From Variovorax sp. PMC12 (GTDB lineage: Bacteria > Pseudomonadota > Gammaproteobacteria > Burkholderiales > Burkholderiaceae_C), in NCBI RefSeq assembly GCF_003019815.1, contig NZ_CP027773.1:1251001-1315000 (forward strand): a stretch of 64,000 nt of DNA, read 5' to 3'. This document shows, one piece after another, positions 33,429-42,257 of the stretch. Below the pieces are notes generated by a model. The model was not told where the DNA came from, did not search any database, and saw nothing but the letters and a program-made list of their open reading frames with translations. The stretch's first letter is position 1. Each line of letters starts with the position of its first letter. The position numbers and the translations under genes were made by a program.

Positions 33429-35732
33429 TTATTTCACCTGCTTGACGCAGTCGGCGTAATAGCGCTTCTTGCCAGTCTCGTCGACGCGCGCCACCAGGCC
33501 GTGGATGTCGGTCTCGAAGCCCGGGCACTGCAGGTTGAACTCGCGCGAGAACTTCAGGTAGTCGACGATCTTCTTGTTGAACACTTCGCCCGGGATCAGC
33601 AGCGGAATGCCCGGCGGGTACGGCGTGATCAGGCTGGTGGTGATGCGCCCTTCGAGCTCGTCGATCTCCACGCGCTCGGTCTTGCGGTGGGCAATGTGGG
33701 CGAAGGCGTCGCTCGGCTTCATGGCCGGCGTCAGGTCGCTCAGGTACATCTCGGTCGTGAGGCGTGCCACGTCGTAGCGCGCGTACAGCTGGTGGATGTG
33801 CTGGCACAGGTCGCGCAAGCCGAGGCGCTCGTAGCCGGGATGCTGCTGGCAGAACTCCGGCAGGATGCGCCACATCGGCTGGTTGCGCGCGTAGTCGTCC
33901 TTGAACTGCTGCAGCGCCGTGAGCAGCGTGTTCCAGCGGCCCTTGGTGATGCCGATGGTGAACATGATGAAGAAGCTGTACAGCCCGGTCTTCTCCACGA
34001 TCACGCCGTGCTCCGCCAGGAACTTGGTGACCACGCTGGCGGGTATGCCGGTCTCTGCGAAGTTGCCTTCCAGGTCGAGGCCGGGAGTCACGATGGTCGA
34101 CTTGATCGGGTCGAGCATGTTGAAGCCGTCGGCCAGCTCGCCGAAACCGTGCCAGTTGCGCGGCGACTTCTTGCCCTTGGCCTTGGACGGGCCGTTCTTC
34201 TCGCCGTGCATGATCCAGTCCTCGGCGCGGCCGATGCCCTCGTCGACGAGCTTCTCGGGGCCCCAGACCTTGAACCACCACTCGTCCTTGCCGAATTCTT
34301 CCTCGACCTTGCGCATGGCGCGGCGGAAGTCCAGCGCCTCCAGGATGCTCTCTTCCACCAGCGCGGTGCCGCCGGGCGGCTCCATCATGGCGGCGGCCAC
34401 GTCGCAGCTCGCGATGATCGCGTACTGCGGGCTGGTCGACGAGTGCATCAGGTAGGCCTCGTTGAAGAGGTCGCGGTCGAGCTGGCGGTTCTGCGAGTCC
34501 TGCACCAGTACGTGGCTGGCCTGGCTGATGCCCGCGAGCAGCTTGTGGGTGGACTGGGTGGCAAACACCAGCGATTCCTTCGGGCGCACGCGGCGCTTGC
34601 CCATCGCGTGGTAGGCGCCGTAGAACGGGTGGAAGGCGGCATGCGGCAGCCAGGCTTCGTCGAAGTGCAGCGTGTCGACGTAGCCGTCGAGCATGTTCTT
34701 GATGGTCTCGGTGTTGTAGATCACGCCGTCGTAGGTCGACTGCGTGAGCGTCATCACGCGCGGCTTGACCTTGTCGGGGTCCACGTCGGCCAGCAGCGGG
34801 TTGGCCTTGATCTTGGCCTTGATGGCGCTCTGCTCGAACTCGCTCTTGGGAATGGGGCCGATGATGCCGAAGTGGTTGCGCGTGGGCTTCATGAACACCG
34901 GAATCGCGCCGGTCATGATGATCGCGTGCAGGATCGACTTGTGGCAGTTGCGGTCGACCACCACCACGTCGTCCGGCGCCACCGTGTGGTGCCACACCAT
35001 CTTGTTGCTGGTGCTGGTGCCGTTGGTGACGAAGAAGCAGTGGTCGGCGTTGAAGATGCGCGCCGCATTGCGCTCGCTGGCCGCCACCGGGCCGGTGTGG
35101 TCGAGCAGCTGGCCCAGTTCTTCCACGGCGTTGCAGACGTCGGCGCGCAGCATGTTCTCGCCGAAGAACTGGTGGAACATCTGGCCCACCGGGCTCTTCA
35201 GGAACGCCACGCCGCCCGAATGGCCCGGGCAGTGCCACGAGTAGGAGCCGTCTTCCGCGTAGTCGATCAGCGCCTTGAAGAACGGCGGCTGCACGCCTTC
35301 GAGGTAGCTCTTGGCCTCGCGGATGATGTGGCGCGCCACGAATTCGGGGGTGTCCTCGAACATGTGGATGAAGCCGTGCAGCTCGCGCAGGATGTCGTTC
35401 GGGATGTGGCGCGAGGTCTTGGTCTCGCCGTAGATGTAGATCGGCACATCCGCGTTCTTGCGGCGCACTTCGCCGATGAAGTTGCGCAGGCTCAGCACGG
35501 CCGGATCGAGGTCGGGGCCGACGGTGAACTCCTCGTCGTCGATCGACAGGATGAAGGCGCTGGCGCGGCTTTGCTGCTGGGCAAACTGGCTCAGGTCGCC
35601 GTAGCTCGTGACGCCCAGCACCTCGAAGCCCTCCGTCTCGATGGCTTGCGCGAGCGCGCGGATGCCGAGGCCCGAAGTGTTTTCGGAGCGGAAGTCCTCG
35701 TCGATGATGACGATGGGAAAGCGGAATTTCAT
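33429..35732 (-). CDS. Large PLP-dependent basic amino acid decarboxylase (arginine/lysine/ornithine type)
   Basis: A 767-residue fold-type I decarboxylase of the inducible AdiA/LdcC/SpeF class. The N-terminal wing resembles a receiver domain (IVIIDEDFRSE start). The core has WHCPGHSGG, NGTSTSNKM, DEAW (about 358-361) and the PLP lysine near residue 396 in ATQSTHKLLAG. The C-terminal domain completes the normal length. It forms an amine from lysine, arginine or ornithine, in acid resistance or polyamine supply; the exact substrate cannot be told from sequence. No antiporter gene lies beside it. Confidence 0.88.
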   Translation of the reverse strand: MKFRFPIVIIDEDFRSENTSGLGIRALAQAIETEGFEVLGVTSYGDLSQFAQQQSRASAFILSIDDEEFTVGPDLDPAVLSLRNFIGEVRRKNADVPIYIYGETKTSRHIPNDILRELHGFIHMFEDTPEFVARHIIREAKSYLEGVQPPFFKALIDYAEDGSYSWHCPGHSGGVAFLKSPVGQMFHQFFGENMLRADVCNAVEELGQLLDHTGPVAASERNAARIFNADHCFFVTNGTSTSNKMVWHHTVAPDDVVVVDRNCHKSILHAIIMTGAIPVFMKPTRNHFGIIGPIPKSEFEQSAIKAKIKANPLLADVDPDKVKPRVMTLTQSTYDGVIYNTETIKNMLDGYVDTLHFDEAWLPHAAFHPFYGAYHAMGKRRVRPKESLVFATQSTHKLLAGISQASHVLVQDSQNRQLDRDLFNEAYLMHSSTSPQYAIIASCDVAAAMMEPPGGTALVEESILEALDFRRAMRKVEEEFGKDEWWFKVWGPEKLVDEGIGRAEDWIMHGEKNGPSKAKGKKSPRNWHGFGELADGFNMLDPIKSTIVTPGLDLEGNFAETGIPASVVTKFLAEHGVIVEKTGLYSFFIMFTIGITKGRWNTLLTALQQFKDDYARNQPMWRILPEFCQQHPGYERLGLRDLCQHIHQLYARYDVARLTTEMYLSDLTPAMKPSDAFAHIAHRKTERVEIDELEGRITTSLITPYPPGIPLLIPGEVFNKKIVDYLKFSREFNLQCPGFETDIHGLVARVDETGKKRYYADCVKQVK

Positions 35733-35938
35733 GAGCGGGGCTCCGGGTCAGGCAATGAGACGAGGCGCGAAGTGTACGGAATTCAGATGAAGAATCCGGT
35801 CAGCTTGCCGCAACCCATTCGCCGGAGGCAGGCATGTGCCGCGCCGGCCCGGCGCCAGTACCCCTACGCGGGACAAGCGCTTGGGGGCAATGCCGCAGAA
35901 TGGCGCGCATCGAACAAGCAAGAAGAGGAGTCGACAAC

Positions 35939-36364
35939 ATGGCGAATTCCACCGTCTGGTGGCTGATCGCGGGGGCAGCCATCGTGGCCGAGCTGCTTTC
36001 GGGCACGGTCTACCTGCTGTTGCTGGCCGCTGGCTTCGCCGGCGCGGCAATCTCGGCACACCTGGGCTTCGACATCGTCACGCAATTGATCGTGGCCTCG
36101 GTGATCGGCGTGGGGGCCGTGCTGGCCTGGTATTCCATTCAACGCAAGCGACCGCCCGCCCCGTCCAGCGGCGCCAACCCGGACCTGAACCTCGACATCG
36201 GCGAGATCGTGCACGTGGAGGCGTGGAACGCCGACGGCACGGCCACCGTGCGCTACAGGGGCGCGCAGTGGACGGTGGTGCCCCGCGCGGGCCGCGCGCC
36301 TTCGACCGGCGAGCACCGGGTGGTCGAGGTGATCGGCAGCCGTCTGGTTGTCGACAAGGTTTAG
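35939..36364 (+). CDS. NfeD family membrane protein
   Basis: A 141-residue protein. Two or three membrane segments (about 5-65) are followed by a cytoplasmic or periplasmic OB-fold (about 85-141) with GEIVHVEAWNADGTATVRYRGAQW. NfeD proteins pair with SPFH/stomatin partners, and here the SPFH gene follows by 37 bp. The start at 35939 follows a strong AGAGGAG site. Upstream is a 206-bp gap that must hold promoters for this pair and for the divergent decarboxylase; no clear boxes stood out. Confidence 0.9.
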   Translation: MANSTVWWLIAGAAIVAELLSGTVYLLLLAAGFAGAAISAHLGFDIVTQLIVASVIGVGAVLAWYSIQRKRPPAPSSGANPDLNLDIGEIVHVEAWNADGTATVRYRGAQWTVVPRAGRAPSTGEHRVVEVIGSRLVVDKV

Positions 36365-36401
36365 TCAGTACGTCCGTAGAACTCAGAAAAGGAAGCGCAC
36401 C

Positions 36402-37331
36402 ATGGAATTTTCGGTCCCTCTCATCATCCTGGTCATCGCGATCATCTTCATCAGCCAGTCTGTCAAGTTCGTGCCGCAGCAGAACGCCTGGGTGCGCGAG
36501 CGCCTGGGCAAGTACCACGGCACCATGACGCCCGGCCCCAACTTCCTGATTCCCTTCATCGACCGCGTGGCCTACAAGCACAGCCTGAAGGAAATCCCGC
36601 TCGACGTGCCGAGCCAGATCTGCATCACGCGCGACAACACGCAGCTGCAGGTCGACGGCATCCTGTACTTCCAGGTGACCGACCCGATGCGCGCGAGCTA
36701 CGGTTCGTCGAACTACATCGTGGCGGTGACGCAACTCGCGCAAACGTCGCTGCGCAGCGTGATCGGCAAGCTCGAGCTCGACAAGACCTTCGAGGAACGC
36801 GACGTCATCAACGCCCAGGTCGTGGCCGCCATCGATGAGGCCGCACTCAACTGGGGCGTGAAGGTGCTGCGCTACGAAATCAAGGACCTGACGCCGCCGA
36901 AGGAAATCTTGCTGGCCATGCAGGCGCAGATCACCGCCGAGCGCGGCAAGCGTGCGCTGATCGCGGCTTCCGAAGGCCGCCGCCAGGAGCAGATCAACAT
37001 CGCCACTGGCGAGCGCGAGGCCTTCATCGCCCGCTCGGAAGGCGAAAAGCAGGCGCAGATCAACAACGCCCAGGGCGAGGCGGCTGCCATCACGGCGGTG
37101 GCCACGGCCACGGCGGACGCCATCGAGCGCGTGGCGGCGGCCATCCGCCAGCCGGGCGGCGAACAGGCGGTCCAGCTCAAGGTGGCCGAGCGCGCGGTCG
37201 ATGCCTACGGCAAGGTGGCGGCCGATTCCAAGACCACGCTGATCGTGCCGAGCAACATGTCGGAGACCGCCGCGCTCATCGCTTCGGCAATGCGCATGGT
37301 CCAGGCAGGCAAACCTTCGAATCCGGCCTGA
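36402..37331 (+). CDS. SPFH/band 7 family protein (QmcA/stomatin-like)
   Basis: A 309-residue membrane-anchored protein. One N-terminal membrane segment (4-20) is followed by the band 7 domain (QQNAWVRERLGKYHGTMTPG, DNTQLQVDG, SVIGKLELDKTFEERD). A long Ala/Glu/Arg-rich coiled-coil (about 185-250) and a C-terminal oligomerisation segment follow. Such proteins form membrane scaffolds and act with the NfeD partner encoded just upstream. The tRNA-Ser gene begins 25 bp downstream. Confidence 0.93.
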   Translation: MEFSVPLIILVIAIIFISQSVKFVPQQNAWVRERLGKYHGTMTPGPNFLIPFIDRVAYKHSLKEIPLDVPSQICITRDNTQLQVDGILYFQVTDPMRASYGSSNYIVAVTQLAQTSLRSVIGKLELDKTFEERDVINAQVVAAIDEAALNWGVKVLRYEIKDLTPPKEILLAMQAQITAERGKRALIAASEGRRQEQINIATGEREAFIARSEGEKQAQINNAQGEAAAITAVATATADAIERVAAAIRQPGGEQAVQLKVAERAVDAYGKVAADSKTTLIVPSNMSETAALIASAMRMVQAGKPSNPA

Positions 37332-37340
37332 ACACACTGC

Positions 37341-37346
37341 TACAAT
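37341..37346 (+). promoter_or_regulatory. Candidate -10 box for tRNA-Ser
   Basis: TACAAT ends 10 bases before the tRNA 5' end. The -35 match inside the preceding gene is weak. Confidence 0.35.
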
Positions 37347-37356
37347 CGTGGGCTCA

Positions 37357-37447
37357 GGAGCGGTGGATGAGCGGTTTAAGTCGCACGCCTGGAAAGCGTG
37401 TGAGGGTTAATAGCCCTCCGCGGGTTCGAATCCCGCCTGCTCCGCCA
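37357..37447 (+). tRNA. serX: tRNA-Ser (anticodon GGA)
   Basis: A 91-base class II tRNA with encoded CCA. The acceptor stem GGAGCGG pairs with CTGCTCC (one G-U), the anticodon stem is CACGC (37384-37388) with GCGTG (37396-37400), and the anticodon GGA is at 37391-37393. The long variable arm (TGAGGGTTAATAGCCCTC) and the T-arm CGGGTTCGAATCCCG are intact. The symbol is provisional. It reads TCC/TCT serine codons. No integrase or att-like duplication was seen beside it. Confidence 0.97.
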
Positions 37448-37492
37448 GAGATTGATTGTTCGTAACCGTTCGCGAACATTGCTGATCAGGAA

Positions 37493-37526
37493 AAGCCCGA
37501 GTCGCCACAAGCACTCGGGCTTTTTT
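37493..37526 (+). terminator. Intrinsic terminator after tRNA-Ser
   Basis: AAGCCCGAGT pairs with ACTCGGGCTT around a 10-base loop and is followed by a run of T. Confidence 0.85.
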
Positions 37527-37642
37527 GTCGTCCGCATGACCGCCAAGAGCGTTGCTTTACAACAACTGGCTTCGGCACCCCAGGCACTTTCGTCTGGCGT
37601 ACGATCCAAAGGTTTTACTTTCAAGCCCGCAAAGGAGCCTCG

Positions 37643-37999
37643 ATGGCTGGACAACCGCAACCCTCGCCGCGTGGCACGACATCGCTGGACAGCACCCTGA
37701 AAAAGAGCGAACAGGTGGCCGCAGACGTGCAGCGGGCATCGGACAACCTCGCCGTGGTGAACACGGTGCTCGAACAGGAACTGCCTGAAGAAGTTCAGGT
37801 CGGCGAAGTGGCACAGGCCATCGAACACACGAACCAGCTCGAGGAGAAACTGGCCAGGTCCGCCGAGAAACTGGCCGAGGTCAACGCGGCCCTGAGCGAA
37901 GAAATCGAGAAGCGCCTCGAAGCGACTGCCGAGCGCGACGAGAGCCAGGCGCTGGCCGAGAAGCTCAAGGCCAAGCTCCGTTCGGGACAGGCGGACTGA
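37643..37999 (+). CDS. Small coiled-coil protein, unrecognised
   Basis: A 118-residue acidic, hydrophilic protein with no signal peptide or membrane segment. From about residue 20 to the end it is rich in Glu, Ala, Lys and Leu with heptad-like spacing (QLEEKLARSAEKLAEVNAAL), so a coiled coil is likely. The start follows an AAAGGAG site (37631-37637), which supports expression. It lies between the tRNA terminator and a lone receiver gene at 38100; whether the two work together is unknown. No family was recognised. Confidence 0.7.
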   Translation: MAGQPQPSPRGTTSLDSTLKKSEQVAADVQRASDNLAVVNTVLEQELPEEVQVGEVAQAIEHTNQLEEKLARSAEKLAEVNAALSEEIEKRLEATAERDESQALAEKLKAKLRSGQAD

Positions 38000-38099
38000 A
38001 CGTCGCATCGCGCGCCGCTCTCTCCGTCCGTCTCCCTTCTCCTACGCTGCGCCGGCATCAGGCACGCTACGCTATTGGTTCTCAAAGCGAAACCACGGC

Positions 38100-38489
38100 A
38101 TGGCCCTCATCACGTTCCTCGTCGAGGACAACAAGACCATCAGGGACAACCTGGTCCCGGCACTGGAGGACCTGGTCAACGGCCGCGTGGTCGGCTTCGC
38201 CGAAACCGAGTCGGACGCACTGGCCTGGATCGCGGCGCATCCTGACGGCTGGCAACTCCTCATCGTCGACCTCTTCCTGAAGGAAGGCTCCGGCCTGGGC
38301 GTGCTGGCGGGCTGCAAGACGCGCAAGCCCGGCCAGCGGGTCGTGGTGCTGAGCAACTACGTCACCGCTGACATCCGGGCGCGCTGCGGCGCGCTGGGCG
38401 CCGATGCCGTGTTCGACAAGTCGCGCGACCTCGATGCCTTCATCGAGTACTGCAACGCCGACCGGCCGTCGGGTCTCGCGCCGCTCTGA
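38100..38489 (+). CDS. Stand-alone response regulator receiver protein
   Basis: A 129-residue CheY-like domain with no output domain. It has the acidic pair Glu9-Asp10 (LVEDN), the phosphoacceptor Asp57 (LLIVDLFLKEGSG), the switch Ser/Thr after VVVLSNY, and the conserved Lys in FDKSRD. No histidine kinase is adjacent. It probably passes phosphate or binds a partner protein. It is followed by a terminator shared with the convergent amino acid binding protein gene. Confidence 0.9.
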   Translation: MALITFLVEDNKTIRDNLVPALEDLVNGRVVGFAETESDALAWIAAHPDGWQLLIVDLFLKEGSGLGVLAGCKTRKPGQRVVVLSNYVTADIRARCGALGADAVFDKSRDLDAFIEYCNADRPSGLAPL

Positions 38490-38512
38490 CCCCCGCCTTC
38501 ACGCGGACATGA

Positions 38513-38536
38513 AAAAAGGGCCCGAAGGCCCTTTTT
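38513..38536. terminator. Bidirectional terminator
   Basis: AAAAAGGGCC-CGAA-GGCCCTTTTT forms a perfect 10-bp stem with A/T tails on both sides, between two convergent genes. Confidence 0.85.
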
Positions 38537-38557
38537 CTTTTGCGGCAGCCGCGCGAC

Positions 38558-39775
38558 TCAGCGCACCACGGCGATCTGCGTGCGCACACCACCCTTGTAG
38601 GTGTACAGCGTCAGCGCGCCGTTCTTGATGTCGCCCTTTTCGTCGAAGGCGATCGGGCCGGTGACGCCCTTGTATTGCACCTTGCCGACTTCCGGCAGGT
38701 ACTTTTCGGGGTCGGACGAACCGGCCTTGACCATGGCTTCGGCCAGCACGTTGACCGCGTCGTACACGTACGGTGCATAGATCTGCACTTCCACGCCGTT
38801 CTTGGTCTTGAACTTGGCCTTGAAGTCTTCCAGCGGTTGCTTGAAGTCGCCGTCCACGCCGCCTGCTTCAGCGCACACCACCATGTCTTCGCCGATGGCA
38901 TCGCCAGCCAGCTTCGGAAGTTCGCCGGTGCACAGGCCGTCGCCACCCATGAACTTGACGTTCAGGCCGAGCTGCTTGACCTGCTTGAGCATCGGGCCGC
39001 CGACGGCGTCCATGCCGCCGAAGAACAGAACGTCGGGCTTGGCGGACTTCAGCTTGGTCAGGATGGCGTTGAAGTCGGTCGACTTGTCGGTGGTGAATTC
39101 GTGGCCCACGATGGTGGCGCCGGCAGCCTTGGCCGACTTCTCGAACTCTTCTGCGACGCCCTGGCCGTAGGCGGTGCGGTCGTCGATCACGGCGATGTTC
39201 TTGCCCTTGAGCGTGTCGACCGCGTACTTGCCCAGCGTGCCGCCGAGTTGCGTGTCGTCAGCCACCACGCGGAACGTGGTCTTGAAGCCTTGACGCGTGT
39301 ACTTGGGGTTCGTGGCCGAAGGCGAGATCTGCGGAATGCCGGCGTCGCTGTACAGCTTGGAGGCGGGGATGGTGGTGCCCGAGTTCAGGTGGCCGACCAC
39401 GCCGTTGACCTTTTCGTCGACGAGCTTCTGGGCCACTGCGGTGCCCTGCTTCGGATCGCCAGCATCGTCTTCGGCGACCAGTTCGAACTTGGCGGTCTTG
39501 TCGCCGATCTTCACGCCCTTGGCGTTCAGGTCTTCGATGGCCATCTTGGCGCCCATTTCGTTGTCCTTGCCCAGGTGGGCGATGGGACCGCTGGTAGGTG
39601 CAACGTGGCCGATCTTGACGACCAGCGTGTCCCCGGCAGGTGCTGGTGCAGGCGCGGCGGCCGGAGCAGCGGCCGTTGGCGCGGGCGCTGCAGCGGGAGC
39701 AGCGGCTTCTTCTTTCTTGCCGCAAGCCACAAGCGTGATTGCAGCCAGTGCGACCGCAGTCCATTTCAATTGCAT
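38558..39775 (-). CDS. Branched-chain amino acid ABC transporter substrate-binding lipoprotein
   Basis: A 405-residue LIV-type binding protein. The N-terminus MQLKWTAVALAAITLVACGKK has a lipobox with lipidated Cys18, followed by an Ala/Pro-rich linker (about 22-48) before the binding fold. Family marks include KIGHVAPTSGPIAHLGKDN and GVVGHLNSGTTIPASKLY. No permease or ATPase genes for it are nearby, so it works with a transporter encoded elsewhere or is an orphan. The ligand (Leu/Ile/Val or another small amide) is not certain. Confidence 0.9.
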   Translation of the reverse strand: MQLKWTAVALAAITLVACGKKEEAAAPAAAPAPTAAAPAAAPAPAPAGDTLVVKIGHVAPTSGPIAHLGKDNEMGAKMAIEDLNAKGVKIGDKTAKFELVAEDDAGDPKQGTAVAQKLVDEKVNGVVGHLNSGTTIPASKLYSDAGIPQISPSATNPKYTRQGFKTTFRVVADDTQLGGTLGKYAVDTLKGKNIAVIDDRTAYGQGVAEEFEKSAKAAGATIVGHEFTTDKSTDFNAILTKLKSAKPDVLFFGGMDAVGGPMLKQVKQLGLNVKFMGGDGLCTGELPKLAGDAIGEDMVVCAEAGGVDGDFKQPLEDFKAKFKTKNGVEVQIYAPYVYDAVNVLAEAMVKAGSSDPEKYLPEVGKVQYKGVTGPIAFDEKGDIKNGALTLYTYKGGVRTQIAVVR

Positions 39776-39911
39776 GAGAACCTCCAGAACTTGGATGAAA
39801 AGAATAAAAAACCGGTCGTGTGATCCGGGCGGCTAGACCTCGCAAGTTTCGCGCCGCGGACCAGCGGCACCCTCACGCCCTTCCGACCTGCGGCGCAGTT
39901 TAGCCGAGGAT

Positions 39912-40310
39912 TTATGCGCCGGAAGCTGGCGTAGACCCTGTGTTTTCGCTGAGTTCGGCGGCCATTGCCTCGATCACCAGCGCACGCAGAACGGCTTCGA
40001 TTTCATTGCGCAAACGCGGCACCATTGCGTCGAGTTGATGCTGAACGGCAGCTGACACGGTGTCGCTCAAACGCTCTTCCAAAGAGAGGTCTACACGCTG
40101 CAGCACGCGATGCAGAAGTTGCTCCTCGAGGCTGACGATTTCGGCCTGCGAGAACTGCGCGGCCGGCGGCAACGCCATGGTGCTTGCCGGGTCGGGCTGC
40201 GTTGCCGGCGCGGCCTCCGGCGGCTCTGGCCTCGCGGGCTCCGCCGGGATCTCGAGCACCGTGGTGAGGGTGGGAACGAAACGGGGCGGCGTGCGCAGCG
40301 TGCTGGCCAT
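39912..40310 (-). CDS. Small hypothetical protein after holC
   Basis: A 132-residue protein that I do not assign to a family. The first 50 residues are Pro/Ala-rich (disordered); the rest is probably helical (VSLEEQLLHRVLQRVDLSLEE and LDAMVPRLRNEIEAVLRALV, each with amphipathic spacing). No signal peptide. It starts 1 bp after the holC stop, so it is translated from the pepA-holC message. Similar short genes often follow holC in Burkholderiales; the role is unknown. Confidence 0.7.
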   Translation of the reverse strand: MASTLRTPPRFVPTLTTVLEIPAEPARPEPPEAAPATQPDPASTMALPPAAQFSQAEIVSLEEQLLHRVLQRVDLSLEERLSDTVSAAVQHQLDAMVPRLRNEIEAVLRALVIEAMAAELSENTGSTPASGA

Positions 40311-40311
40311 G

Positions 40312-40752
40312 TCAGGAACTCTTTGCGAAGTCGTGCGGCTGGATGGCGTAGCCGCGGTCGGCGTAGTGGCGCCAGCGCGAGCGGCCGACCTGGCGGTCGT
40401 TGCCTTCGTCGCTCACGATGTCGATGAGGCGCTCATAGCGCTCGAAGCCGGCCGGCACCTCGAGCCCGAGGTTCACCAGCATCTCGCGGTGCGGCAACGT
40501 CGCCGCATTGGCGCCGTCGGAAGAAAGAACGACGGGCGTGCGTGCCAGCACGTGGGCCGGCGCGTCGCCGCGGCAATGCGCGACGAAGTCGACCGGCGAG
40601 AGCTGCCAGAGCGCGGCATCCACCACGTCGAGCGCGCGCGCGTCACCCACCACCACGACGCGCAGGCCGCGCGCATTGACGGCCTTGCGAACCAGCCGGC
40701 AGGCGTAGTTCAGCTTGTCGGGCGCGTTGTAGTGGAAGCCGATTTCCGTCAC
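40312..40752 (-). CDS. holC: DNA polymerase III chi subunit
   Basis: A 146-residue clamp-loader accessory subunit that links the polymerase III holoenzyme to single-strand binding protein. It shows the family pattern IGFHYNAPDKLNYACRLVRKA, then VVVVGDARALDVVDAALW and the DFVAHC element. The start overlaps the pepA stop by 4 bases, and the pepA-holC order is conserved in proteobacteria. Confidence 0.92.
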   Translation of the reverse strand: MTEIGFHYNAPDKLNYACRLVRKAVNARGLRVVVVGDARALDVVDAALWQLSPVDFVAHCRGDAPAHVLARTPVVLSSDGANAATLPHREMLVNLGLEVPAGFERYERLIDIVSDEGNDRQVGRSRWRHYADRGYAIQPHDFAKSS

Positions 40753-42236
40753 TTGGCGGACCGGGCCTTCCTGGCCGGGGCCTTGGCCTGCGCGTTACCG
40801 GCGGCACGGCTCGTGAGGTACGACACCAGCAGCCCCACCGGCCGCCCGGTGGAACCCTTGGCCGCCCCGCTCTTCCAGGCCGTGCCCGCGATGTCGAGGT
40901 GGGCCCAGGCGAAGTCGCCGGCAAAGCGCTGCAGGAACTTGGCCGCGGTGATGGCACCGCCGGCACGCCCCGCGATGTTGGCCACGTCGGCGAAGTTGCT
41001 CTTGAGGCCCTCGGCGTAGTCGTCGTCGAGCGGCAGGCGCCAGCAGCGGTCCTGCGAAGCTTCGCCGGCGGTTTCGAGCGCGGCGGCCAGCGCTTCGTCG
41101 CTGGAGAACAGGCCGCTGCGCACGCCGCCCAGCGCCACCACGCAGGCGCCCGTCAGCGTGGCGATGTCGATCACCGCAGCCGGATCGAAGCGCTTGGCGT
41201 AGGTGAGCGCGTCGCACAGGATCAGGCGGCCCTCGGCGTCGGTGTTGAGCACCTCGATGGTCTGGCCGCTCATGCTGGTGACCACGTCGCCCGGCTTGAC
41301 CGAGCGGCCGTCGTTCATGTTCTCGCAAGACGGGATCAGGCCGACGACGTTGATCGCGGGCTGGATGTCGCCGAGCGCGCGGAAGGTGCCCAGCACGCTC
41401 GCGGCACCGCACATGTCGAACTTCATCTCGTCCATTTCGGCCGCCGGCTTGAGCGAGACGCCGCCGGTGTCGAAGGTGATGCCCTTGCCCACCAGCACCA
41501 CGGGGGCCTGGTCCTTGGGGCCGCCCTGGTAGCGCAGCACGATGAAGCGCAGCGGCTCGGCCGAGCCCTGGGCCACGGCCATGAACGAGCCCATGCCGAG
41601 CTTCTCGACTTCCTTCGGGCCCAGCACCTCGCACTTGATCTTCGGCAGCTTGGCCAGGTCCTTGGCGGCCTCGCCCAGCAGCGTGGGCGTGGCGTGGTTG
41701 GCGGGGCGGTTGCCCCACTCCTTGGCCAGCTCGATGCCCAGCACGGTGGCACGGGCATCGTTGAAAGCGCCGGTAACAGCCGTTGCGTCATTCACGCCGA
41801 CCGTCAGGTGCCGGATGCTGCGCGGCTCGGCCTTCGACTTGGTGGTGGTGTAGACATAGCTGGCGTCGGCCGCCGCCGTGACGGCGCAAGCCACCGCCGC
41901 GCCGTCCGCGGGCTGCGCAAACACCAGGACCACCCGCTTGGGCGCATGGGCCTTGGCCGCATTCACCGCCGCAGCGACGCCGCTGCGCACCGAGCCGGGC
42001 TTGCCGTCGCCGATGGCCGCGAGCACCACGCGGGCCGCCACGACGTCGTCCGGACGGTAAAGCGTGAGCAGTTTTCCCGCCTTGTCGGGCAGGTCTCCGG
42101 CCTTGCGGGCACTGGCTGCCAGCACGGAAAGCGGGTCTTTGGTGGCGAGGGGAGCGCTGCCGACGAGCACGATCAGGACATCGGATTTCTCGGCTGCAGC
42201 CTGGGCGACGGTGAGGGTCTTGAGTTGAAAGTCCAT
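40749..42236 (-). CDS. pepA: Leucyl aminopeptidase (M17)
   Basis: A 495-residue two-zinc aminopeptidase that removes N-terminal amino acids from peptides. The C-terminal catalytic domain has the metal and active-site motifs VGKGITFDTGG, the MDEMKFDMCGAA segment, and the M17 signature NTDAEGRLIL. Some PepA proteins also bind DNA (carAB regulation, Xer recombination); nothing here tests this. It is divergent from lptF with 21 bp between the starts, as in many proteobacteria. Confidence 0.97.
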   Translation of the reverse strand: MDFQLKTLTVAQAAAEKSDVLIVLVGSAPLATKDPLSVLAASARKAGDLPDKAGKLLTLYRPDDVVAARVVLAAIGDGKPGSVRSGVAAAVNAAKAHAPKRVVLVFAQPADGAAVACAVTAAADASYVYTTTKSKAEPRSIRHLTVGVNDATAVTGAFNDARATVLGIELAKEWGNRPANHATPTLLGEAAKDLAKLPKIKCEVLGPKEVEKLGMGSFMAVAQGSAEPLRFIVLRYQGGPKDQAPVVLVGKGITFDTGGVSLKPAAEMDEMKFDMCGAASVLGTFRALGDIQPAINVVGLIPSCENMNDGRSVKPGDVVTSMSGQTIEVLNTDAEGRLILCDALTYAKRFDPAAVIDIATLTGACVVALGGVRSGLFSSDEALAAALETAGEASQDRCWRLPLDDDYAEGLKSNFADVANIAGRAGGAITAAKFLQRFAGDFAWAHLDIAGTAWKSGAAKGSTGRPVGLLVSYLTSRAAGNAQAKAPARKARSAK

Positions 42237-42257
42237 AATCCTTTTTTTCCTCGAACG

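Noticed and set aside
33501..35966. 821-codon open frame opposite the decarboxylase
   Set aside because: The minus-strand gene has all PLP enzyme motifs; the opposite frame has no recognisable domain.
37357..37999. tRNA-Ser as an integration site for a genomic island
   Set aside because: No integrase, no duplicated tRNA 3' end and no change to phage-like genes is visible downstream; housekeeping-type genes follow.
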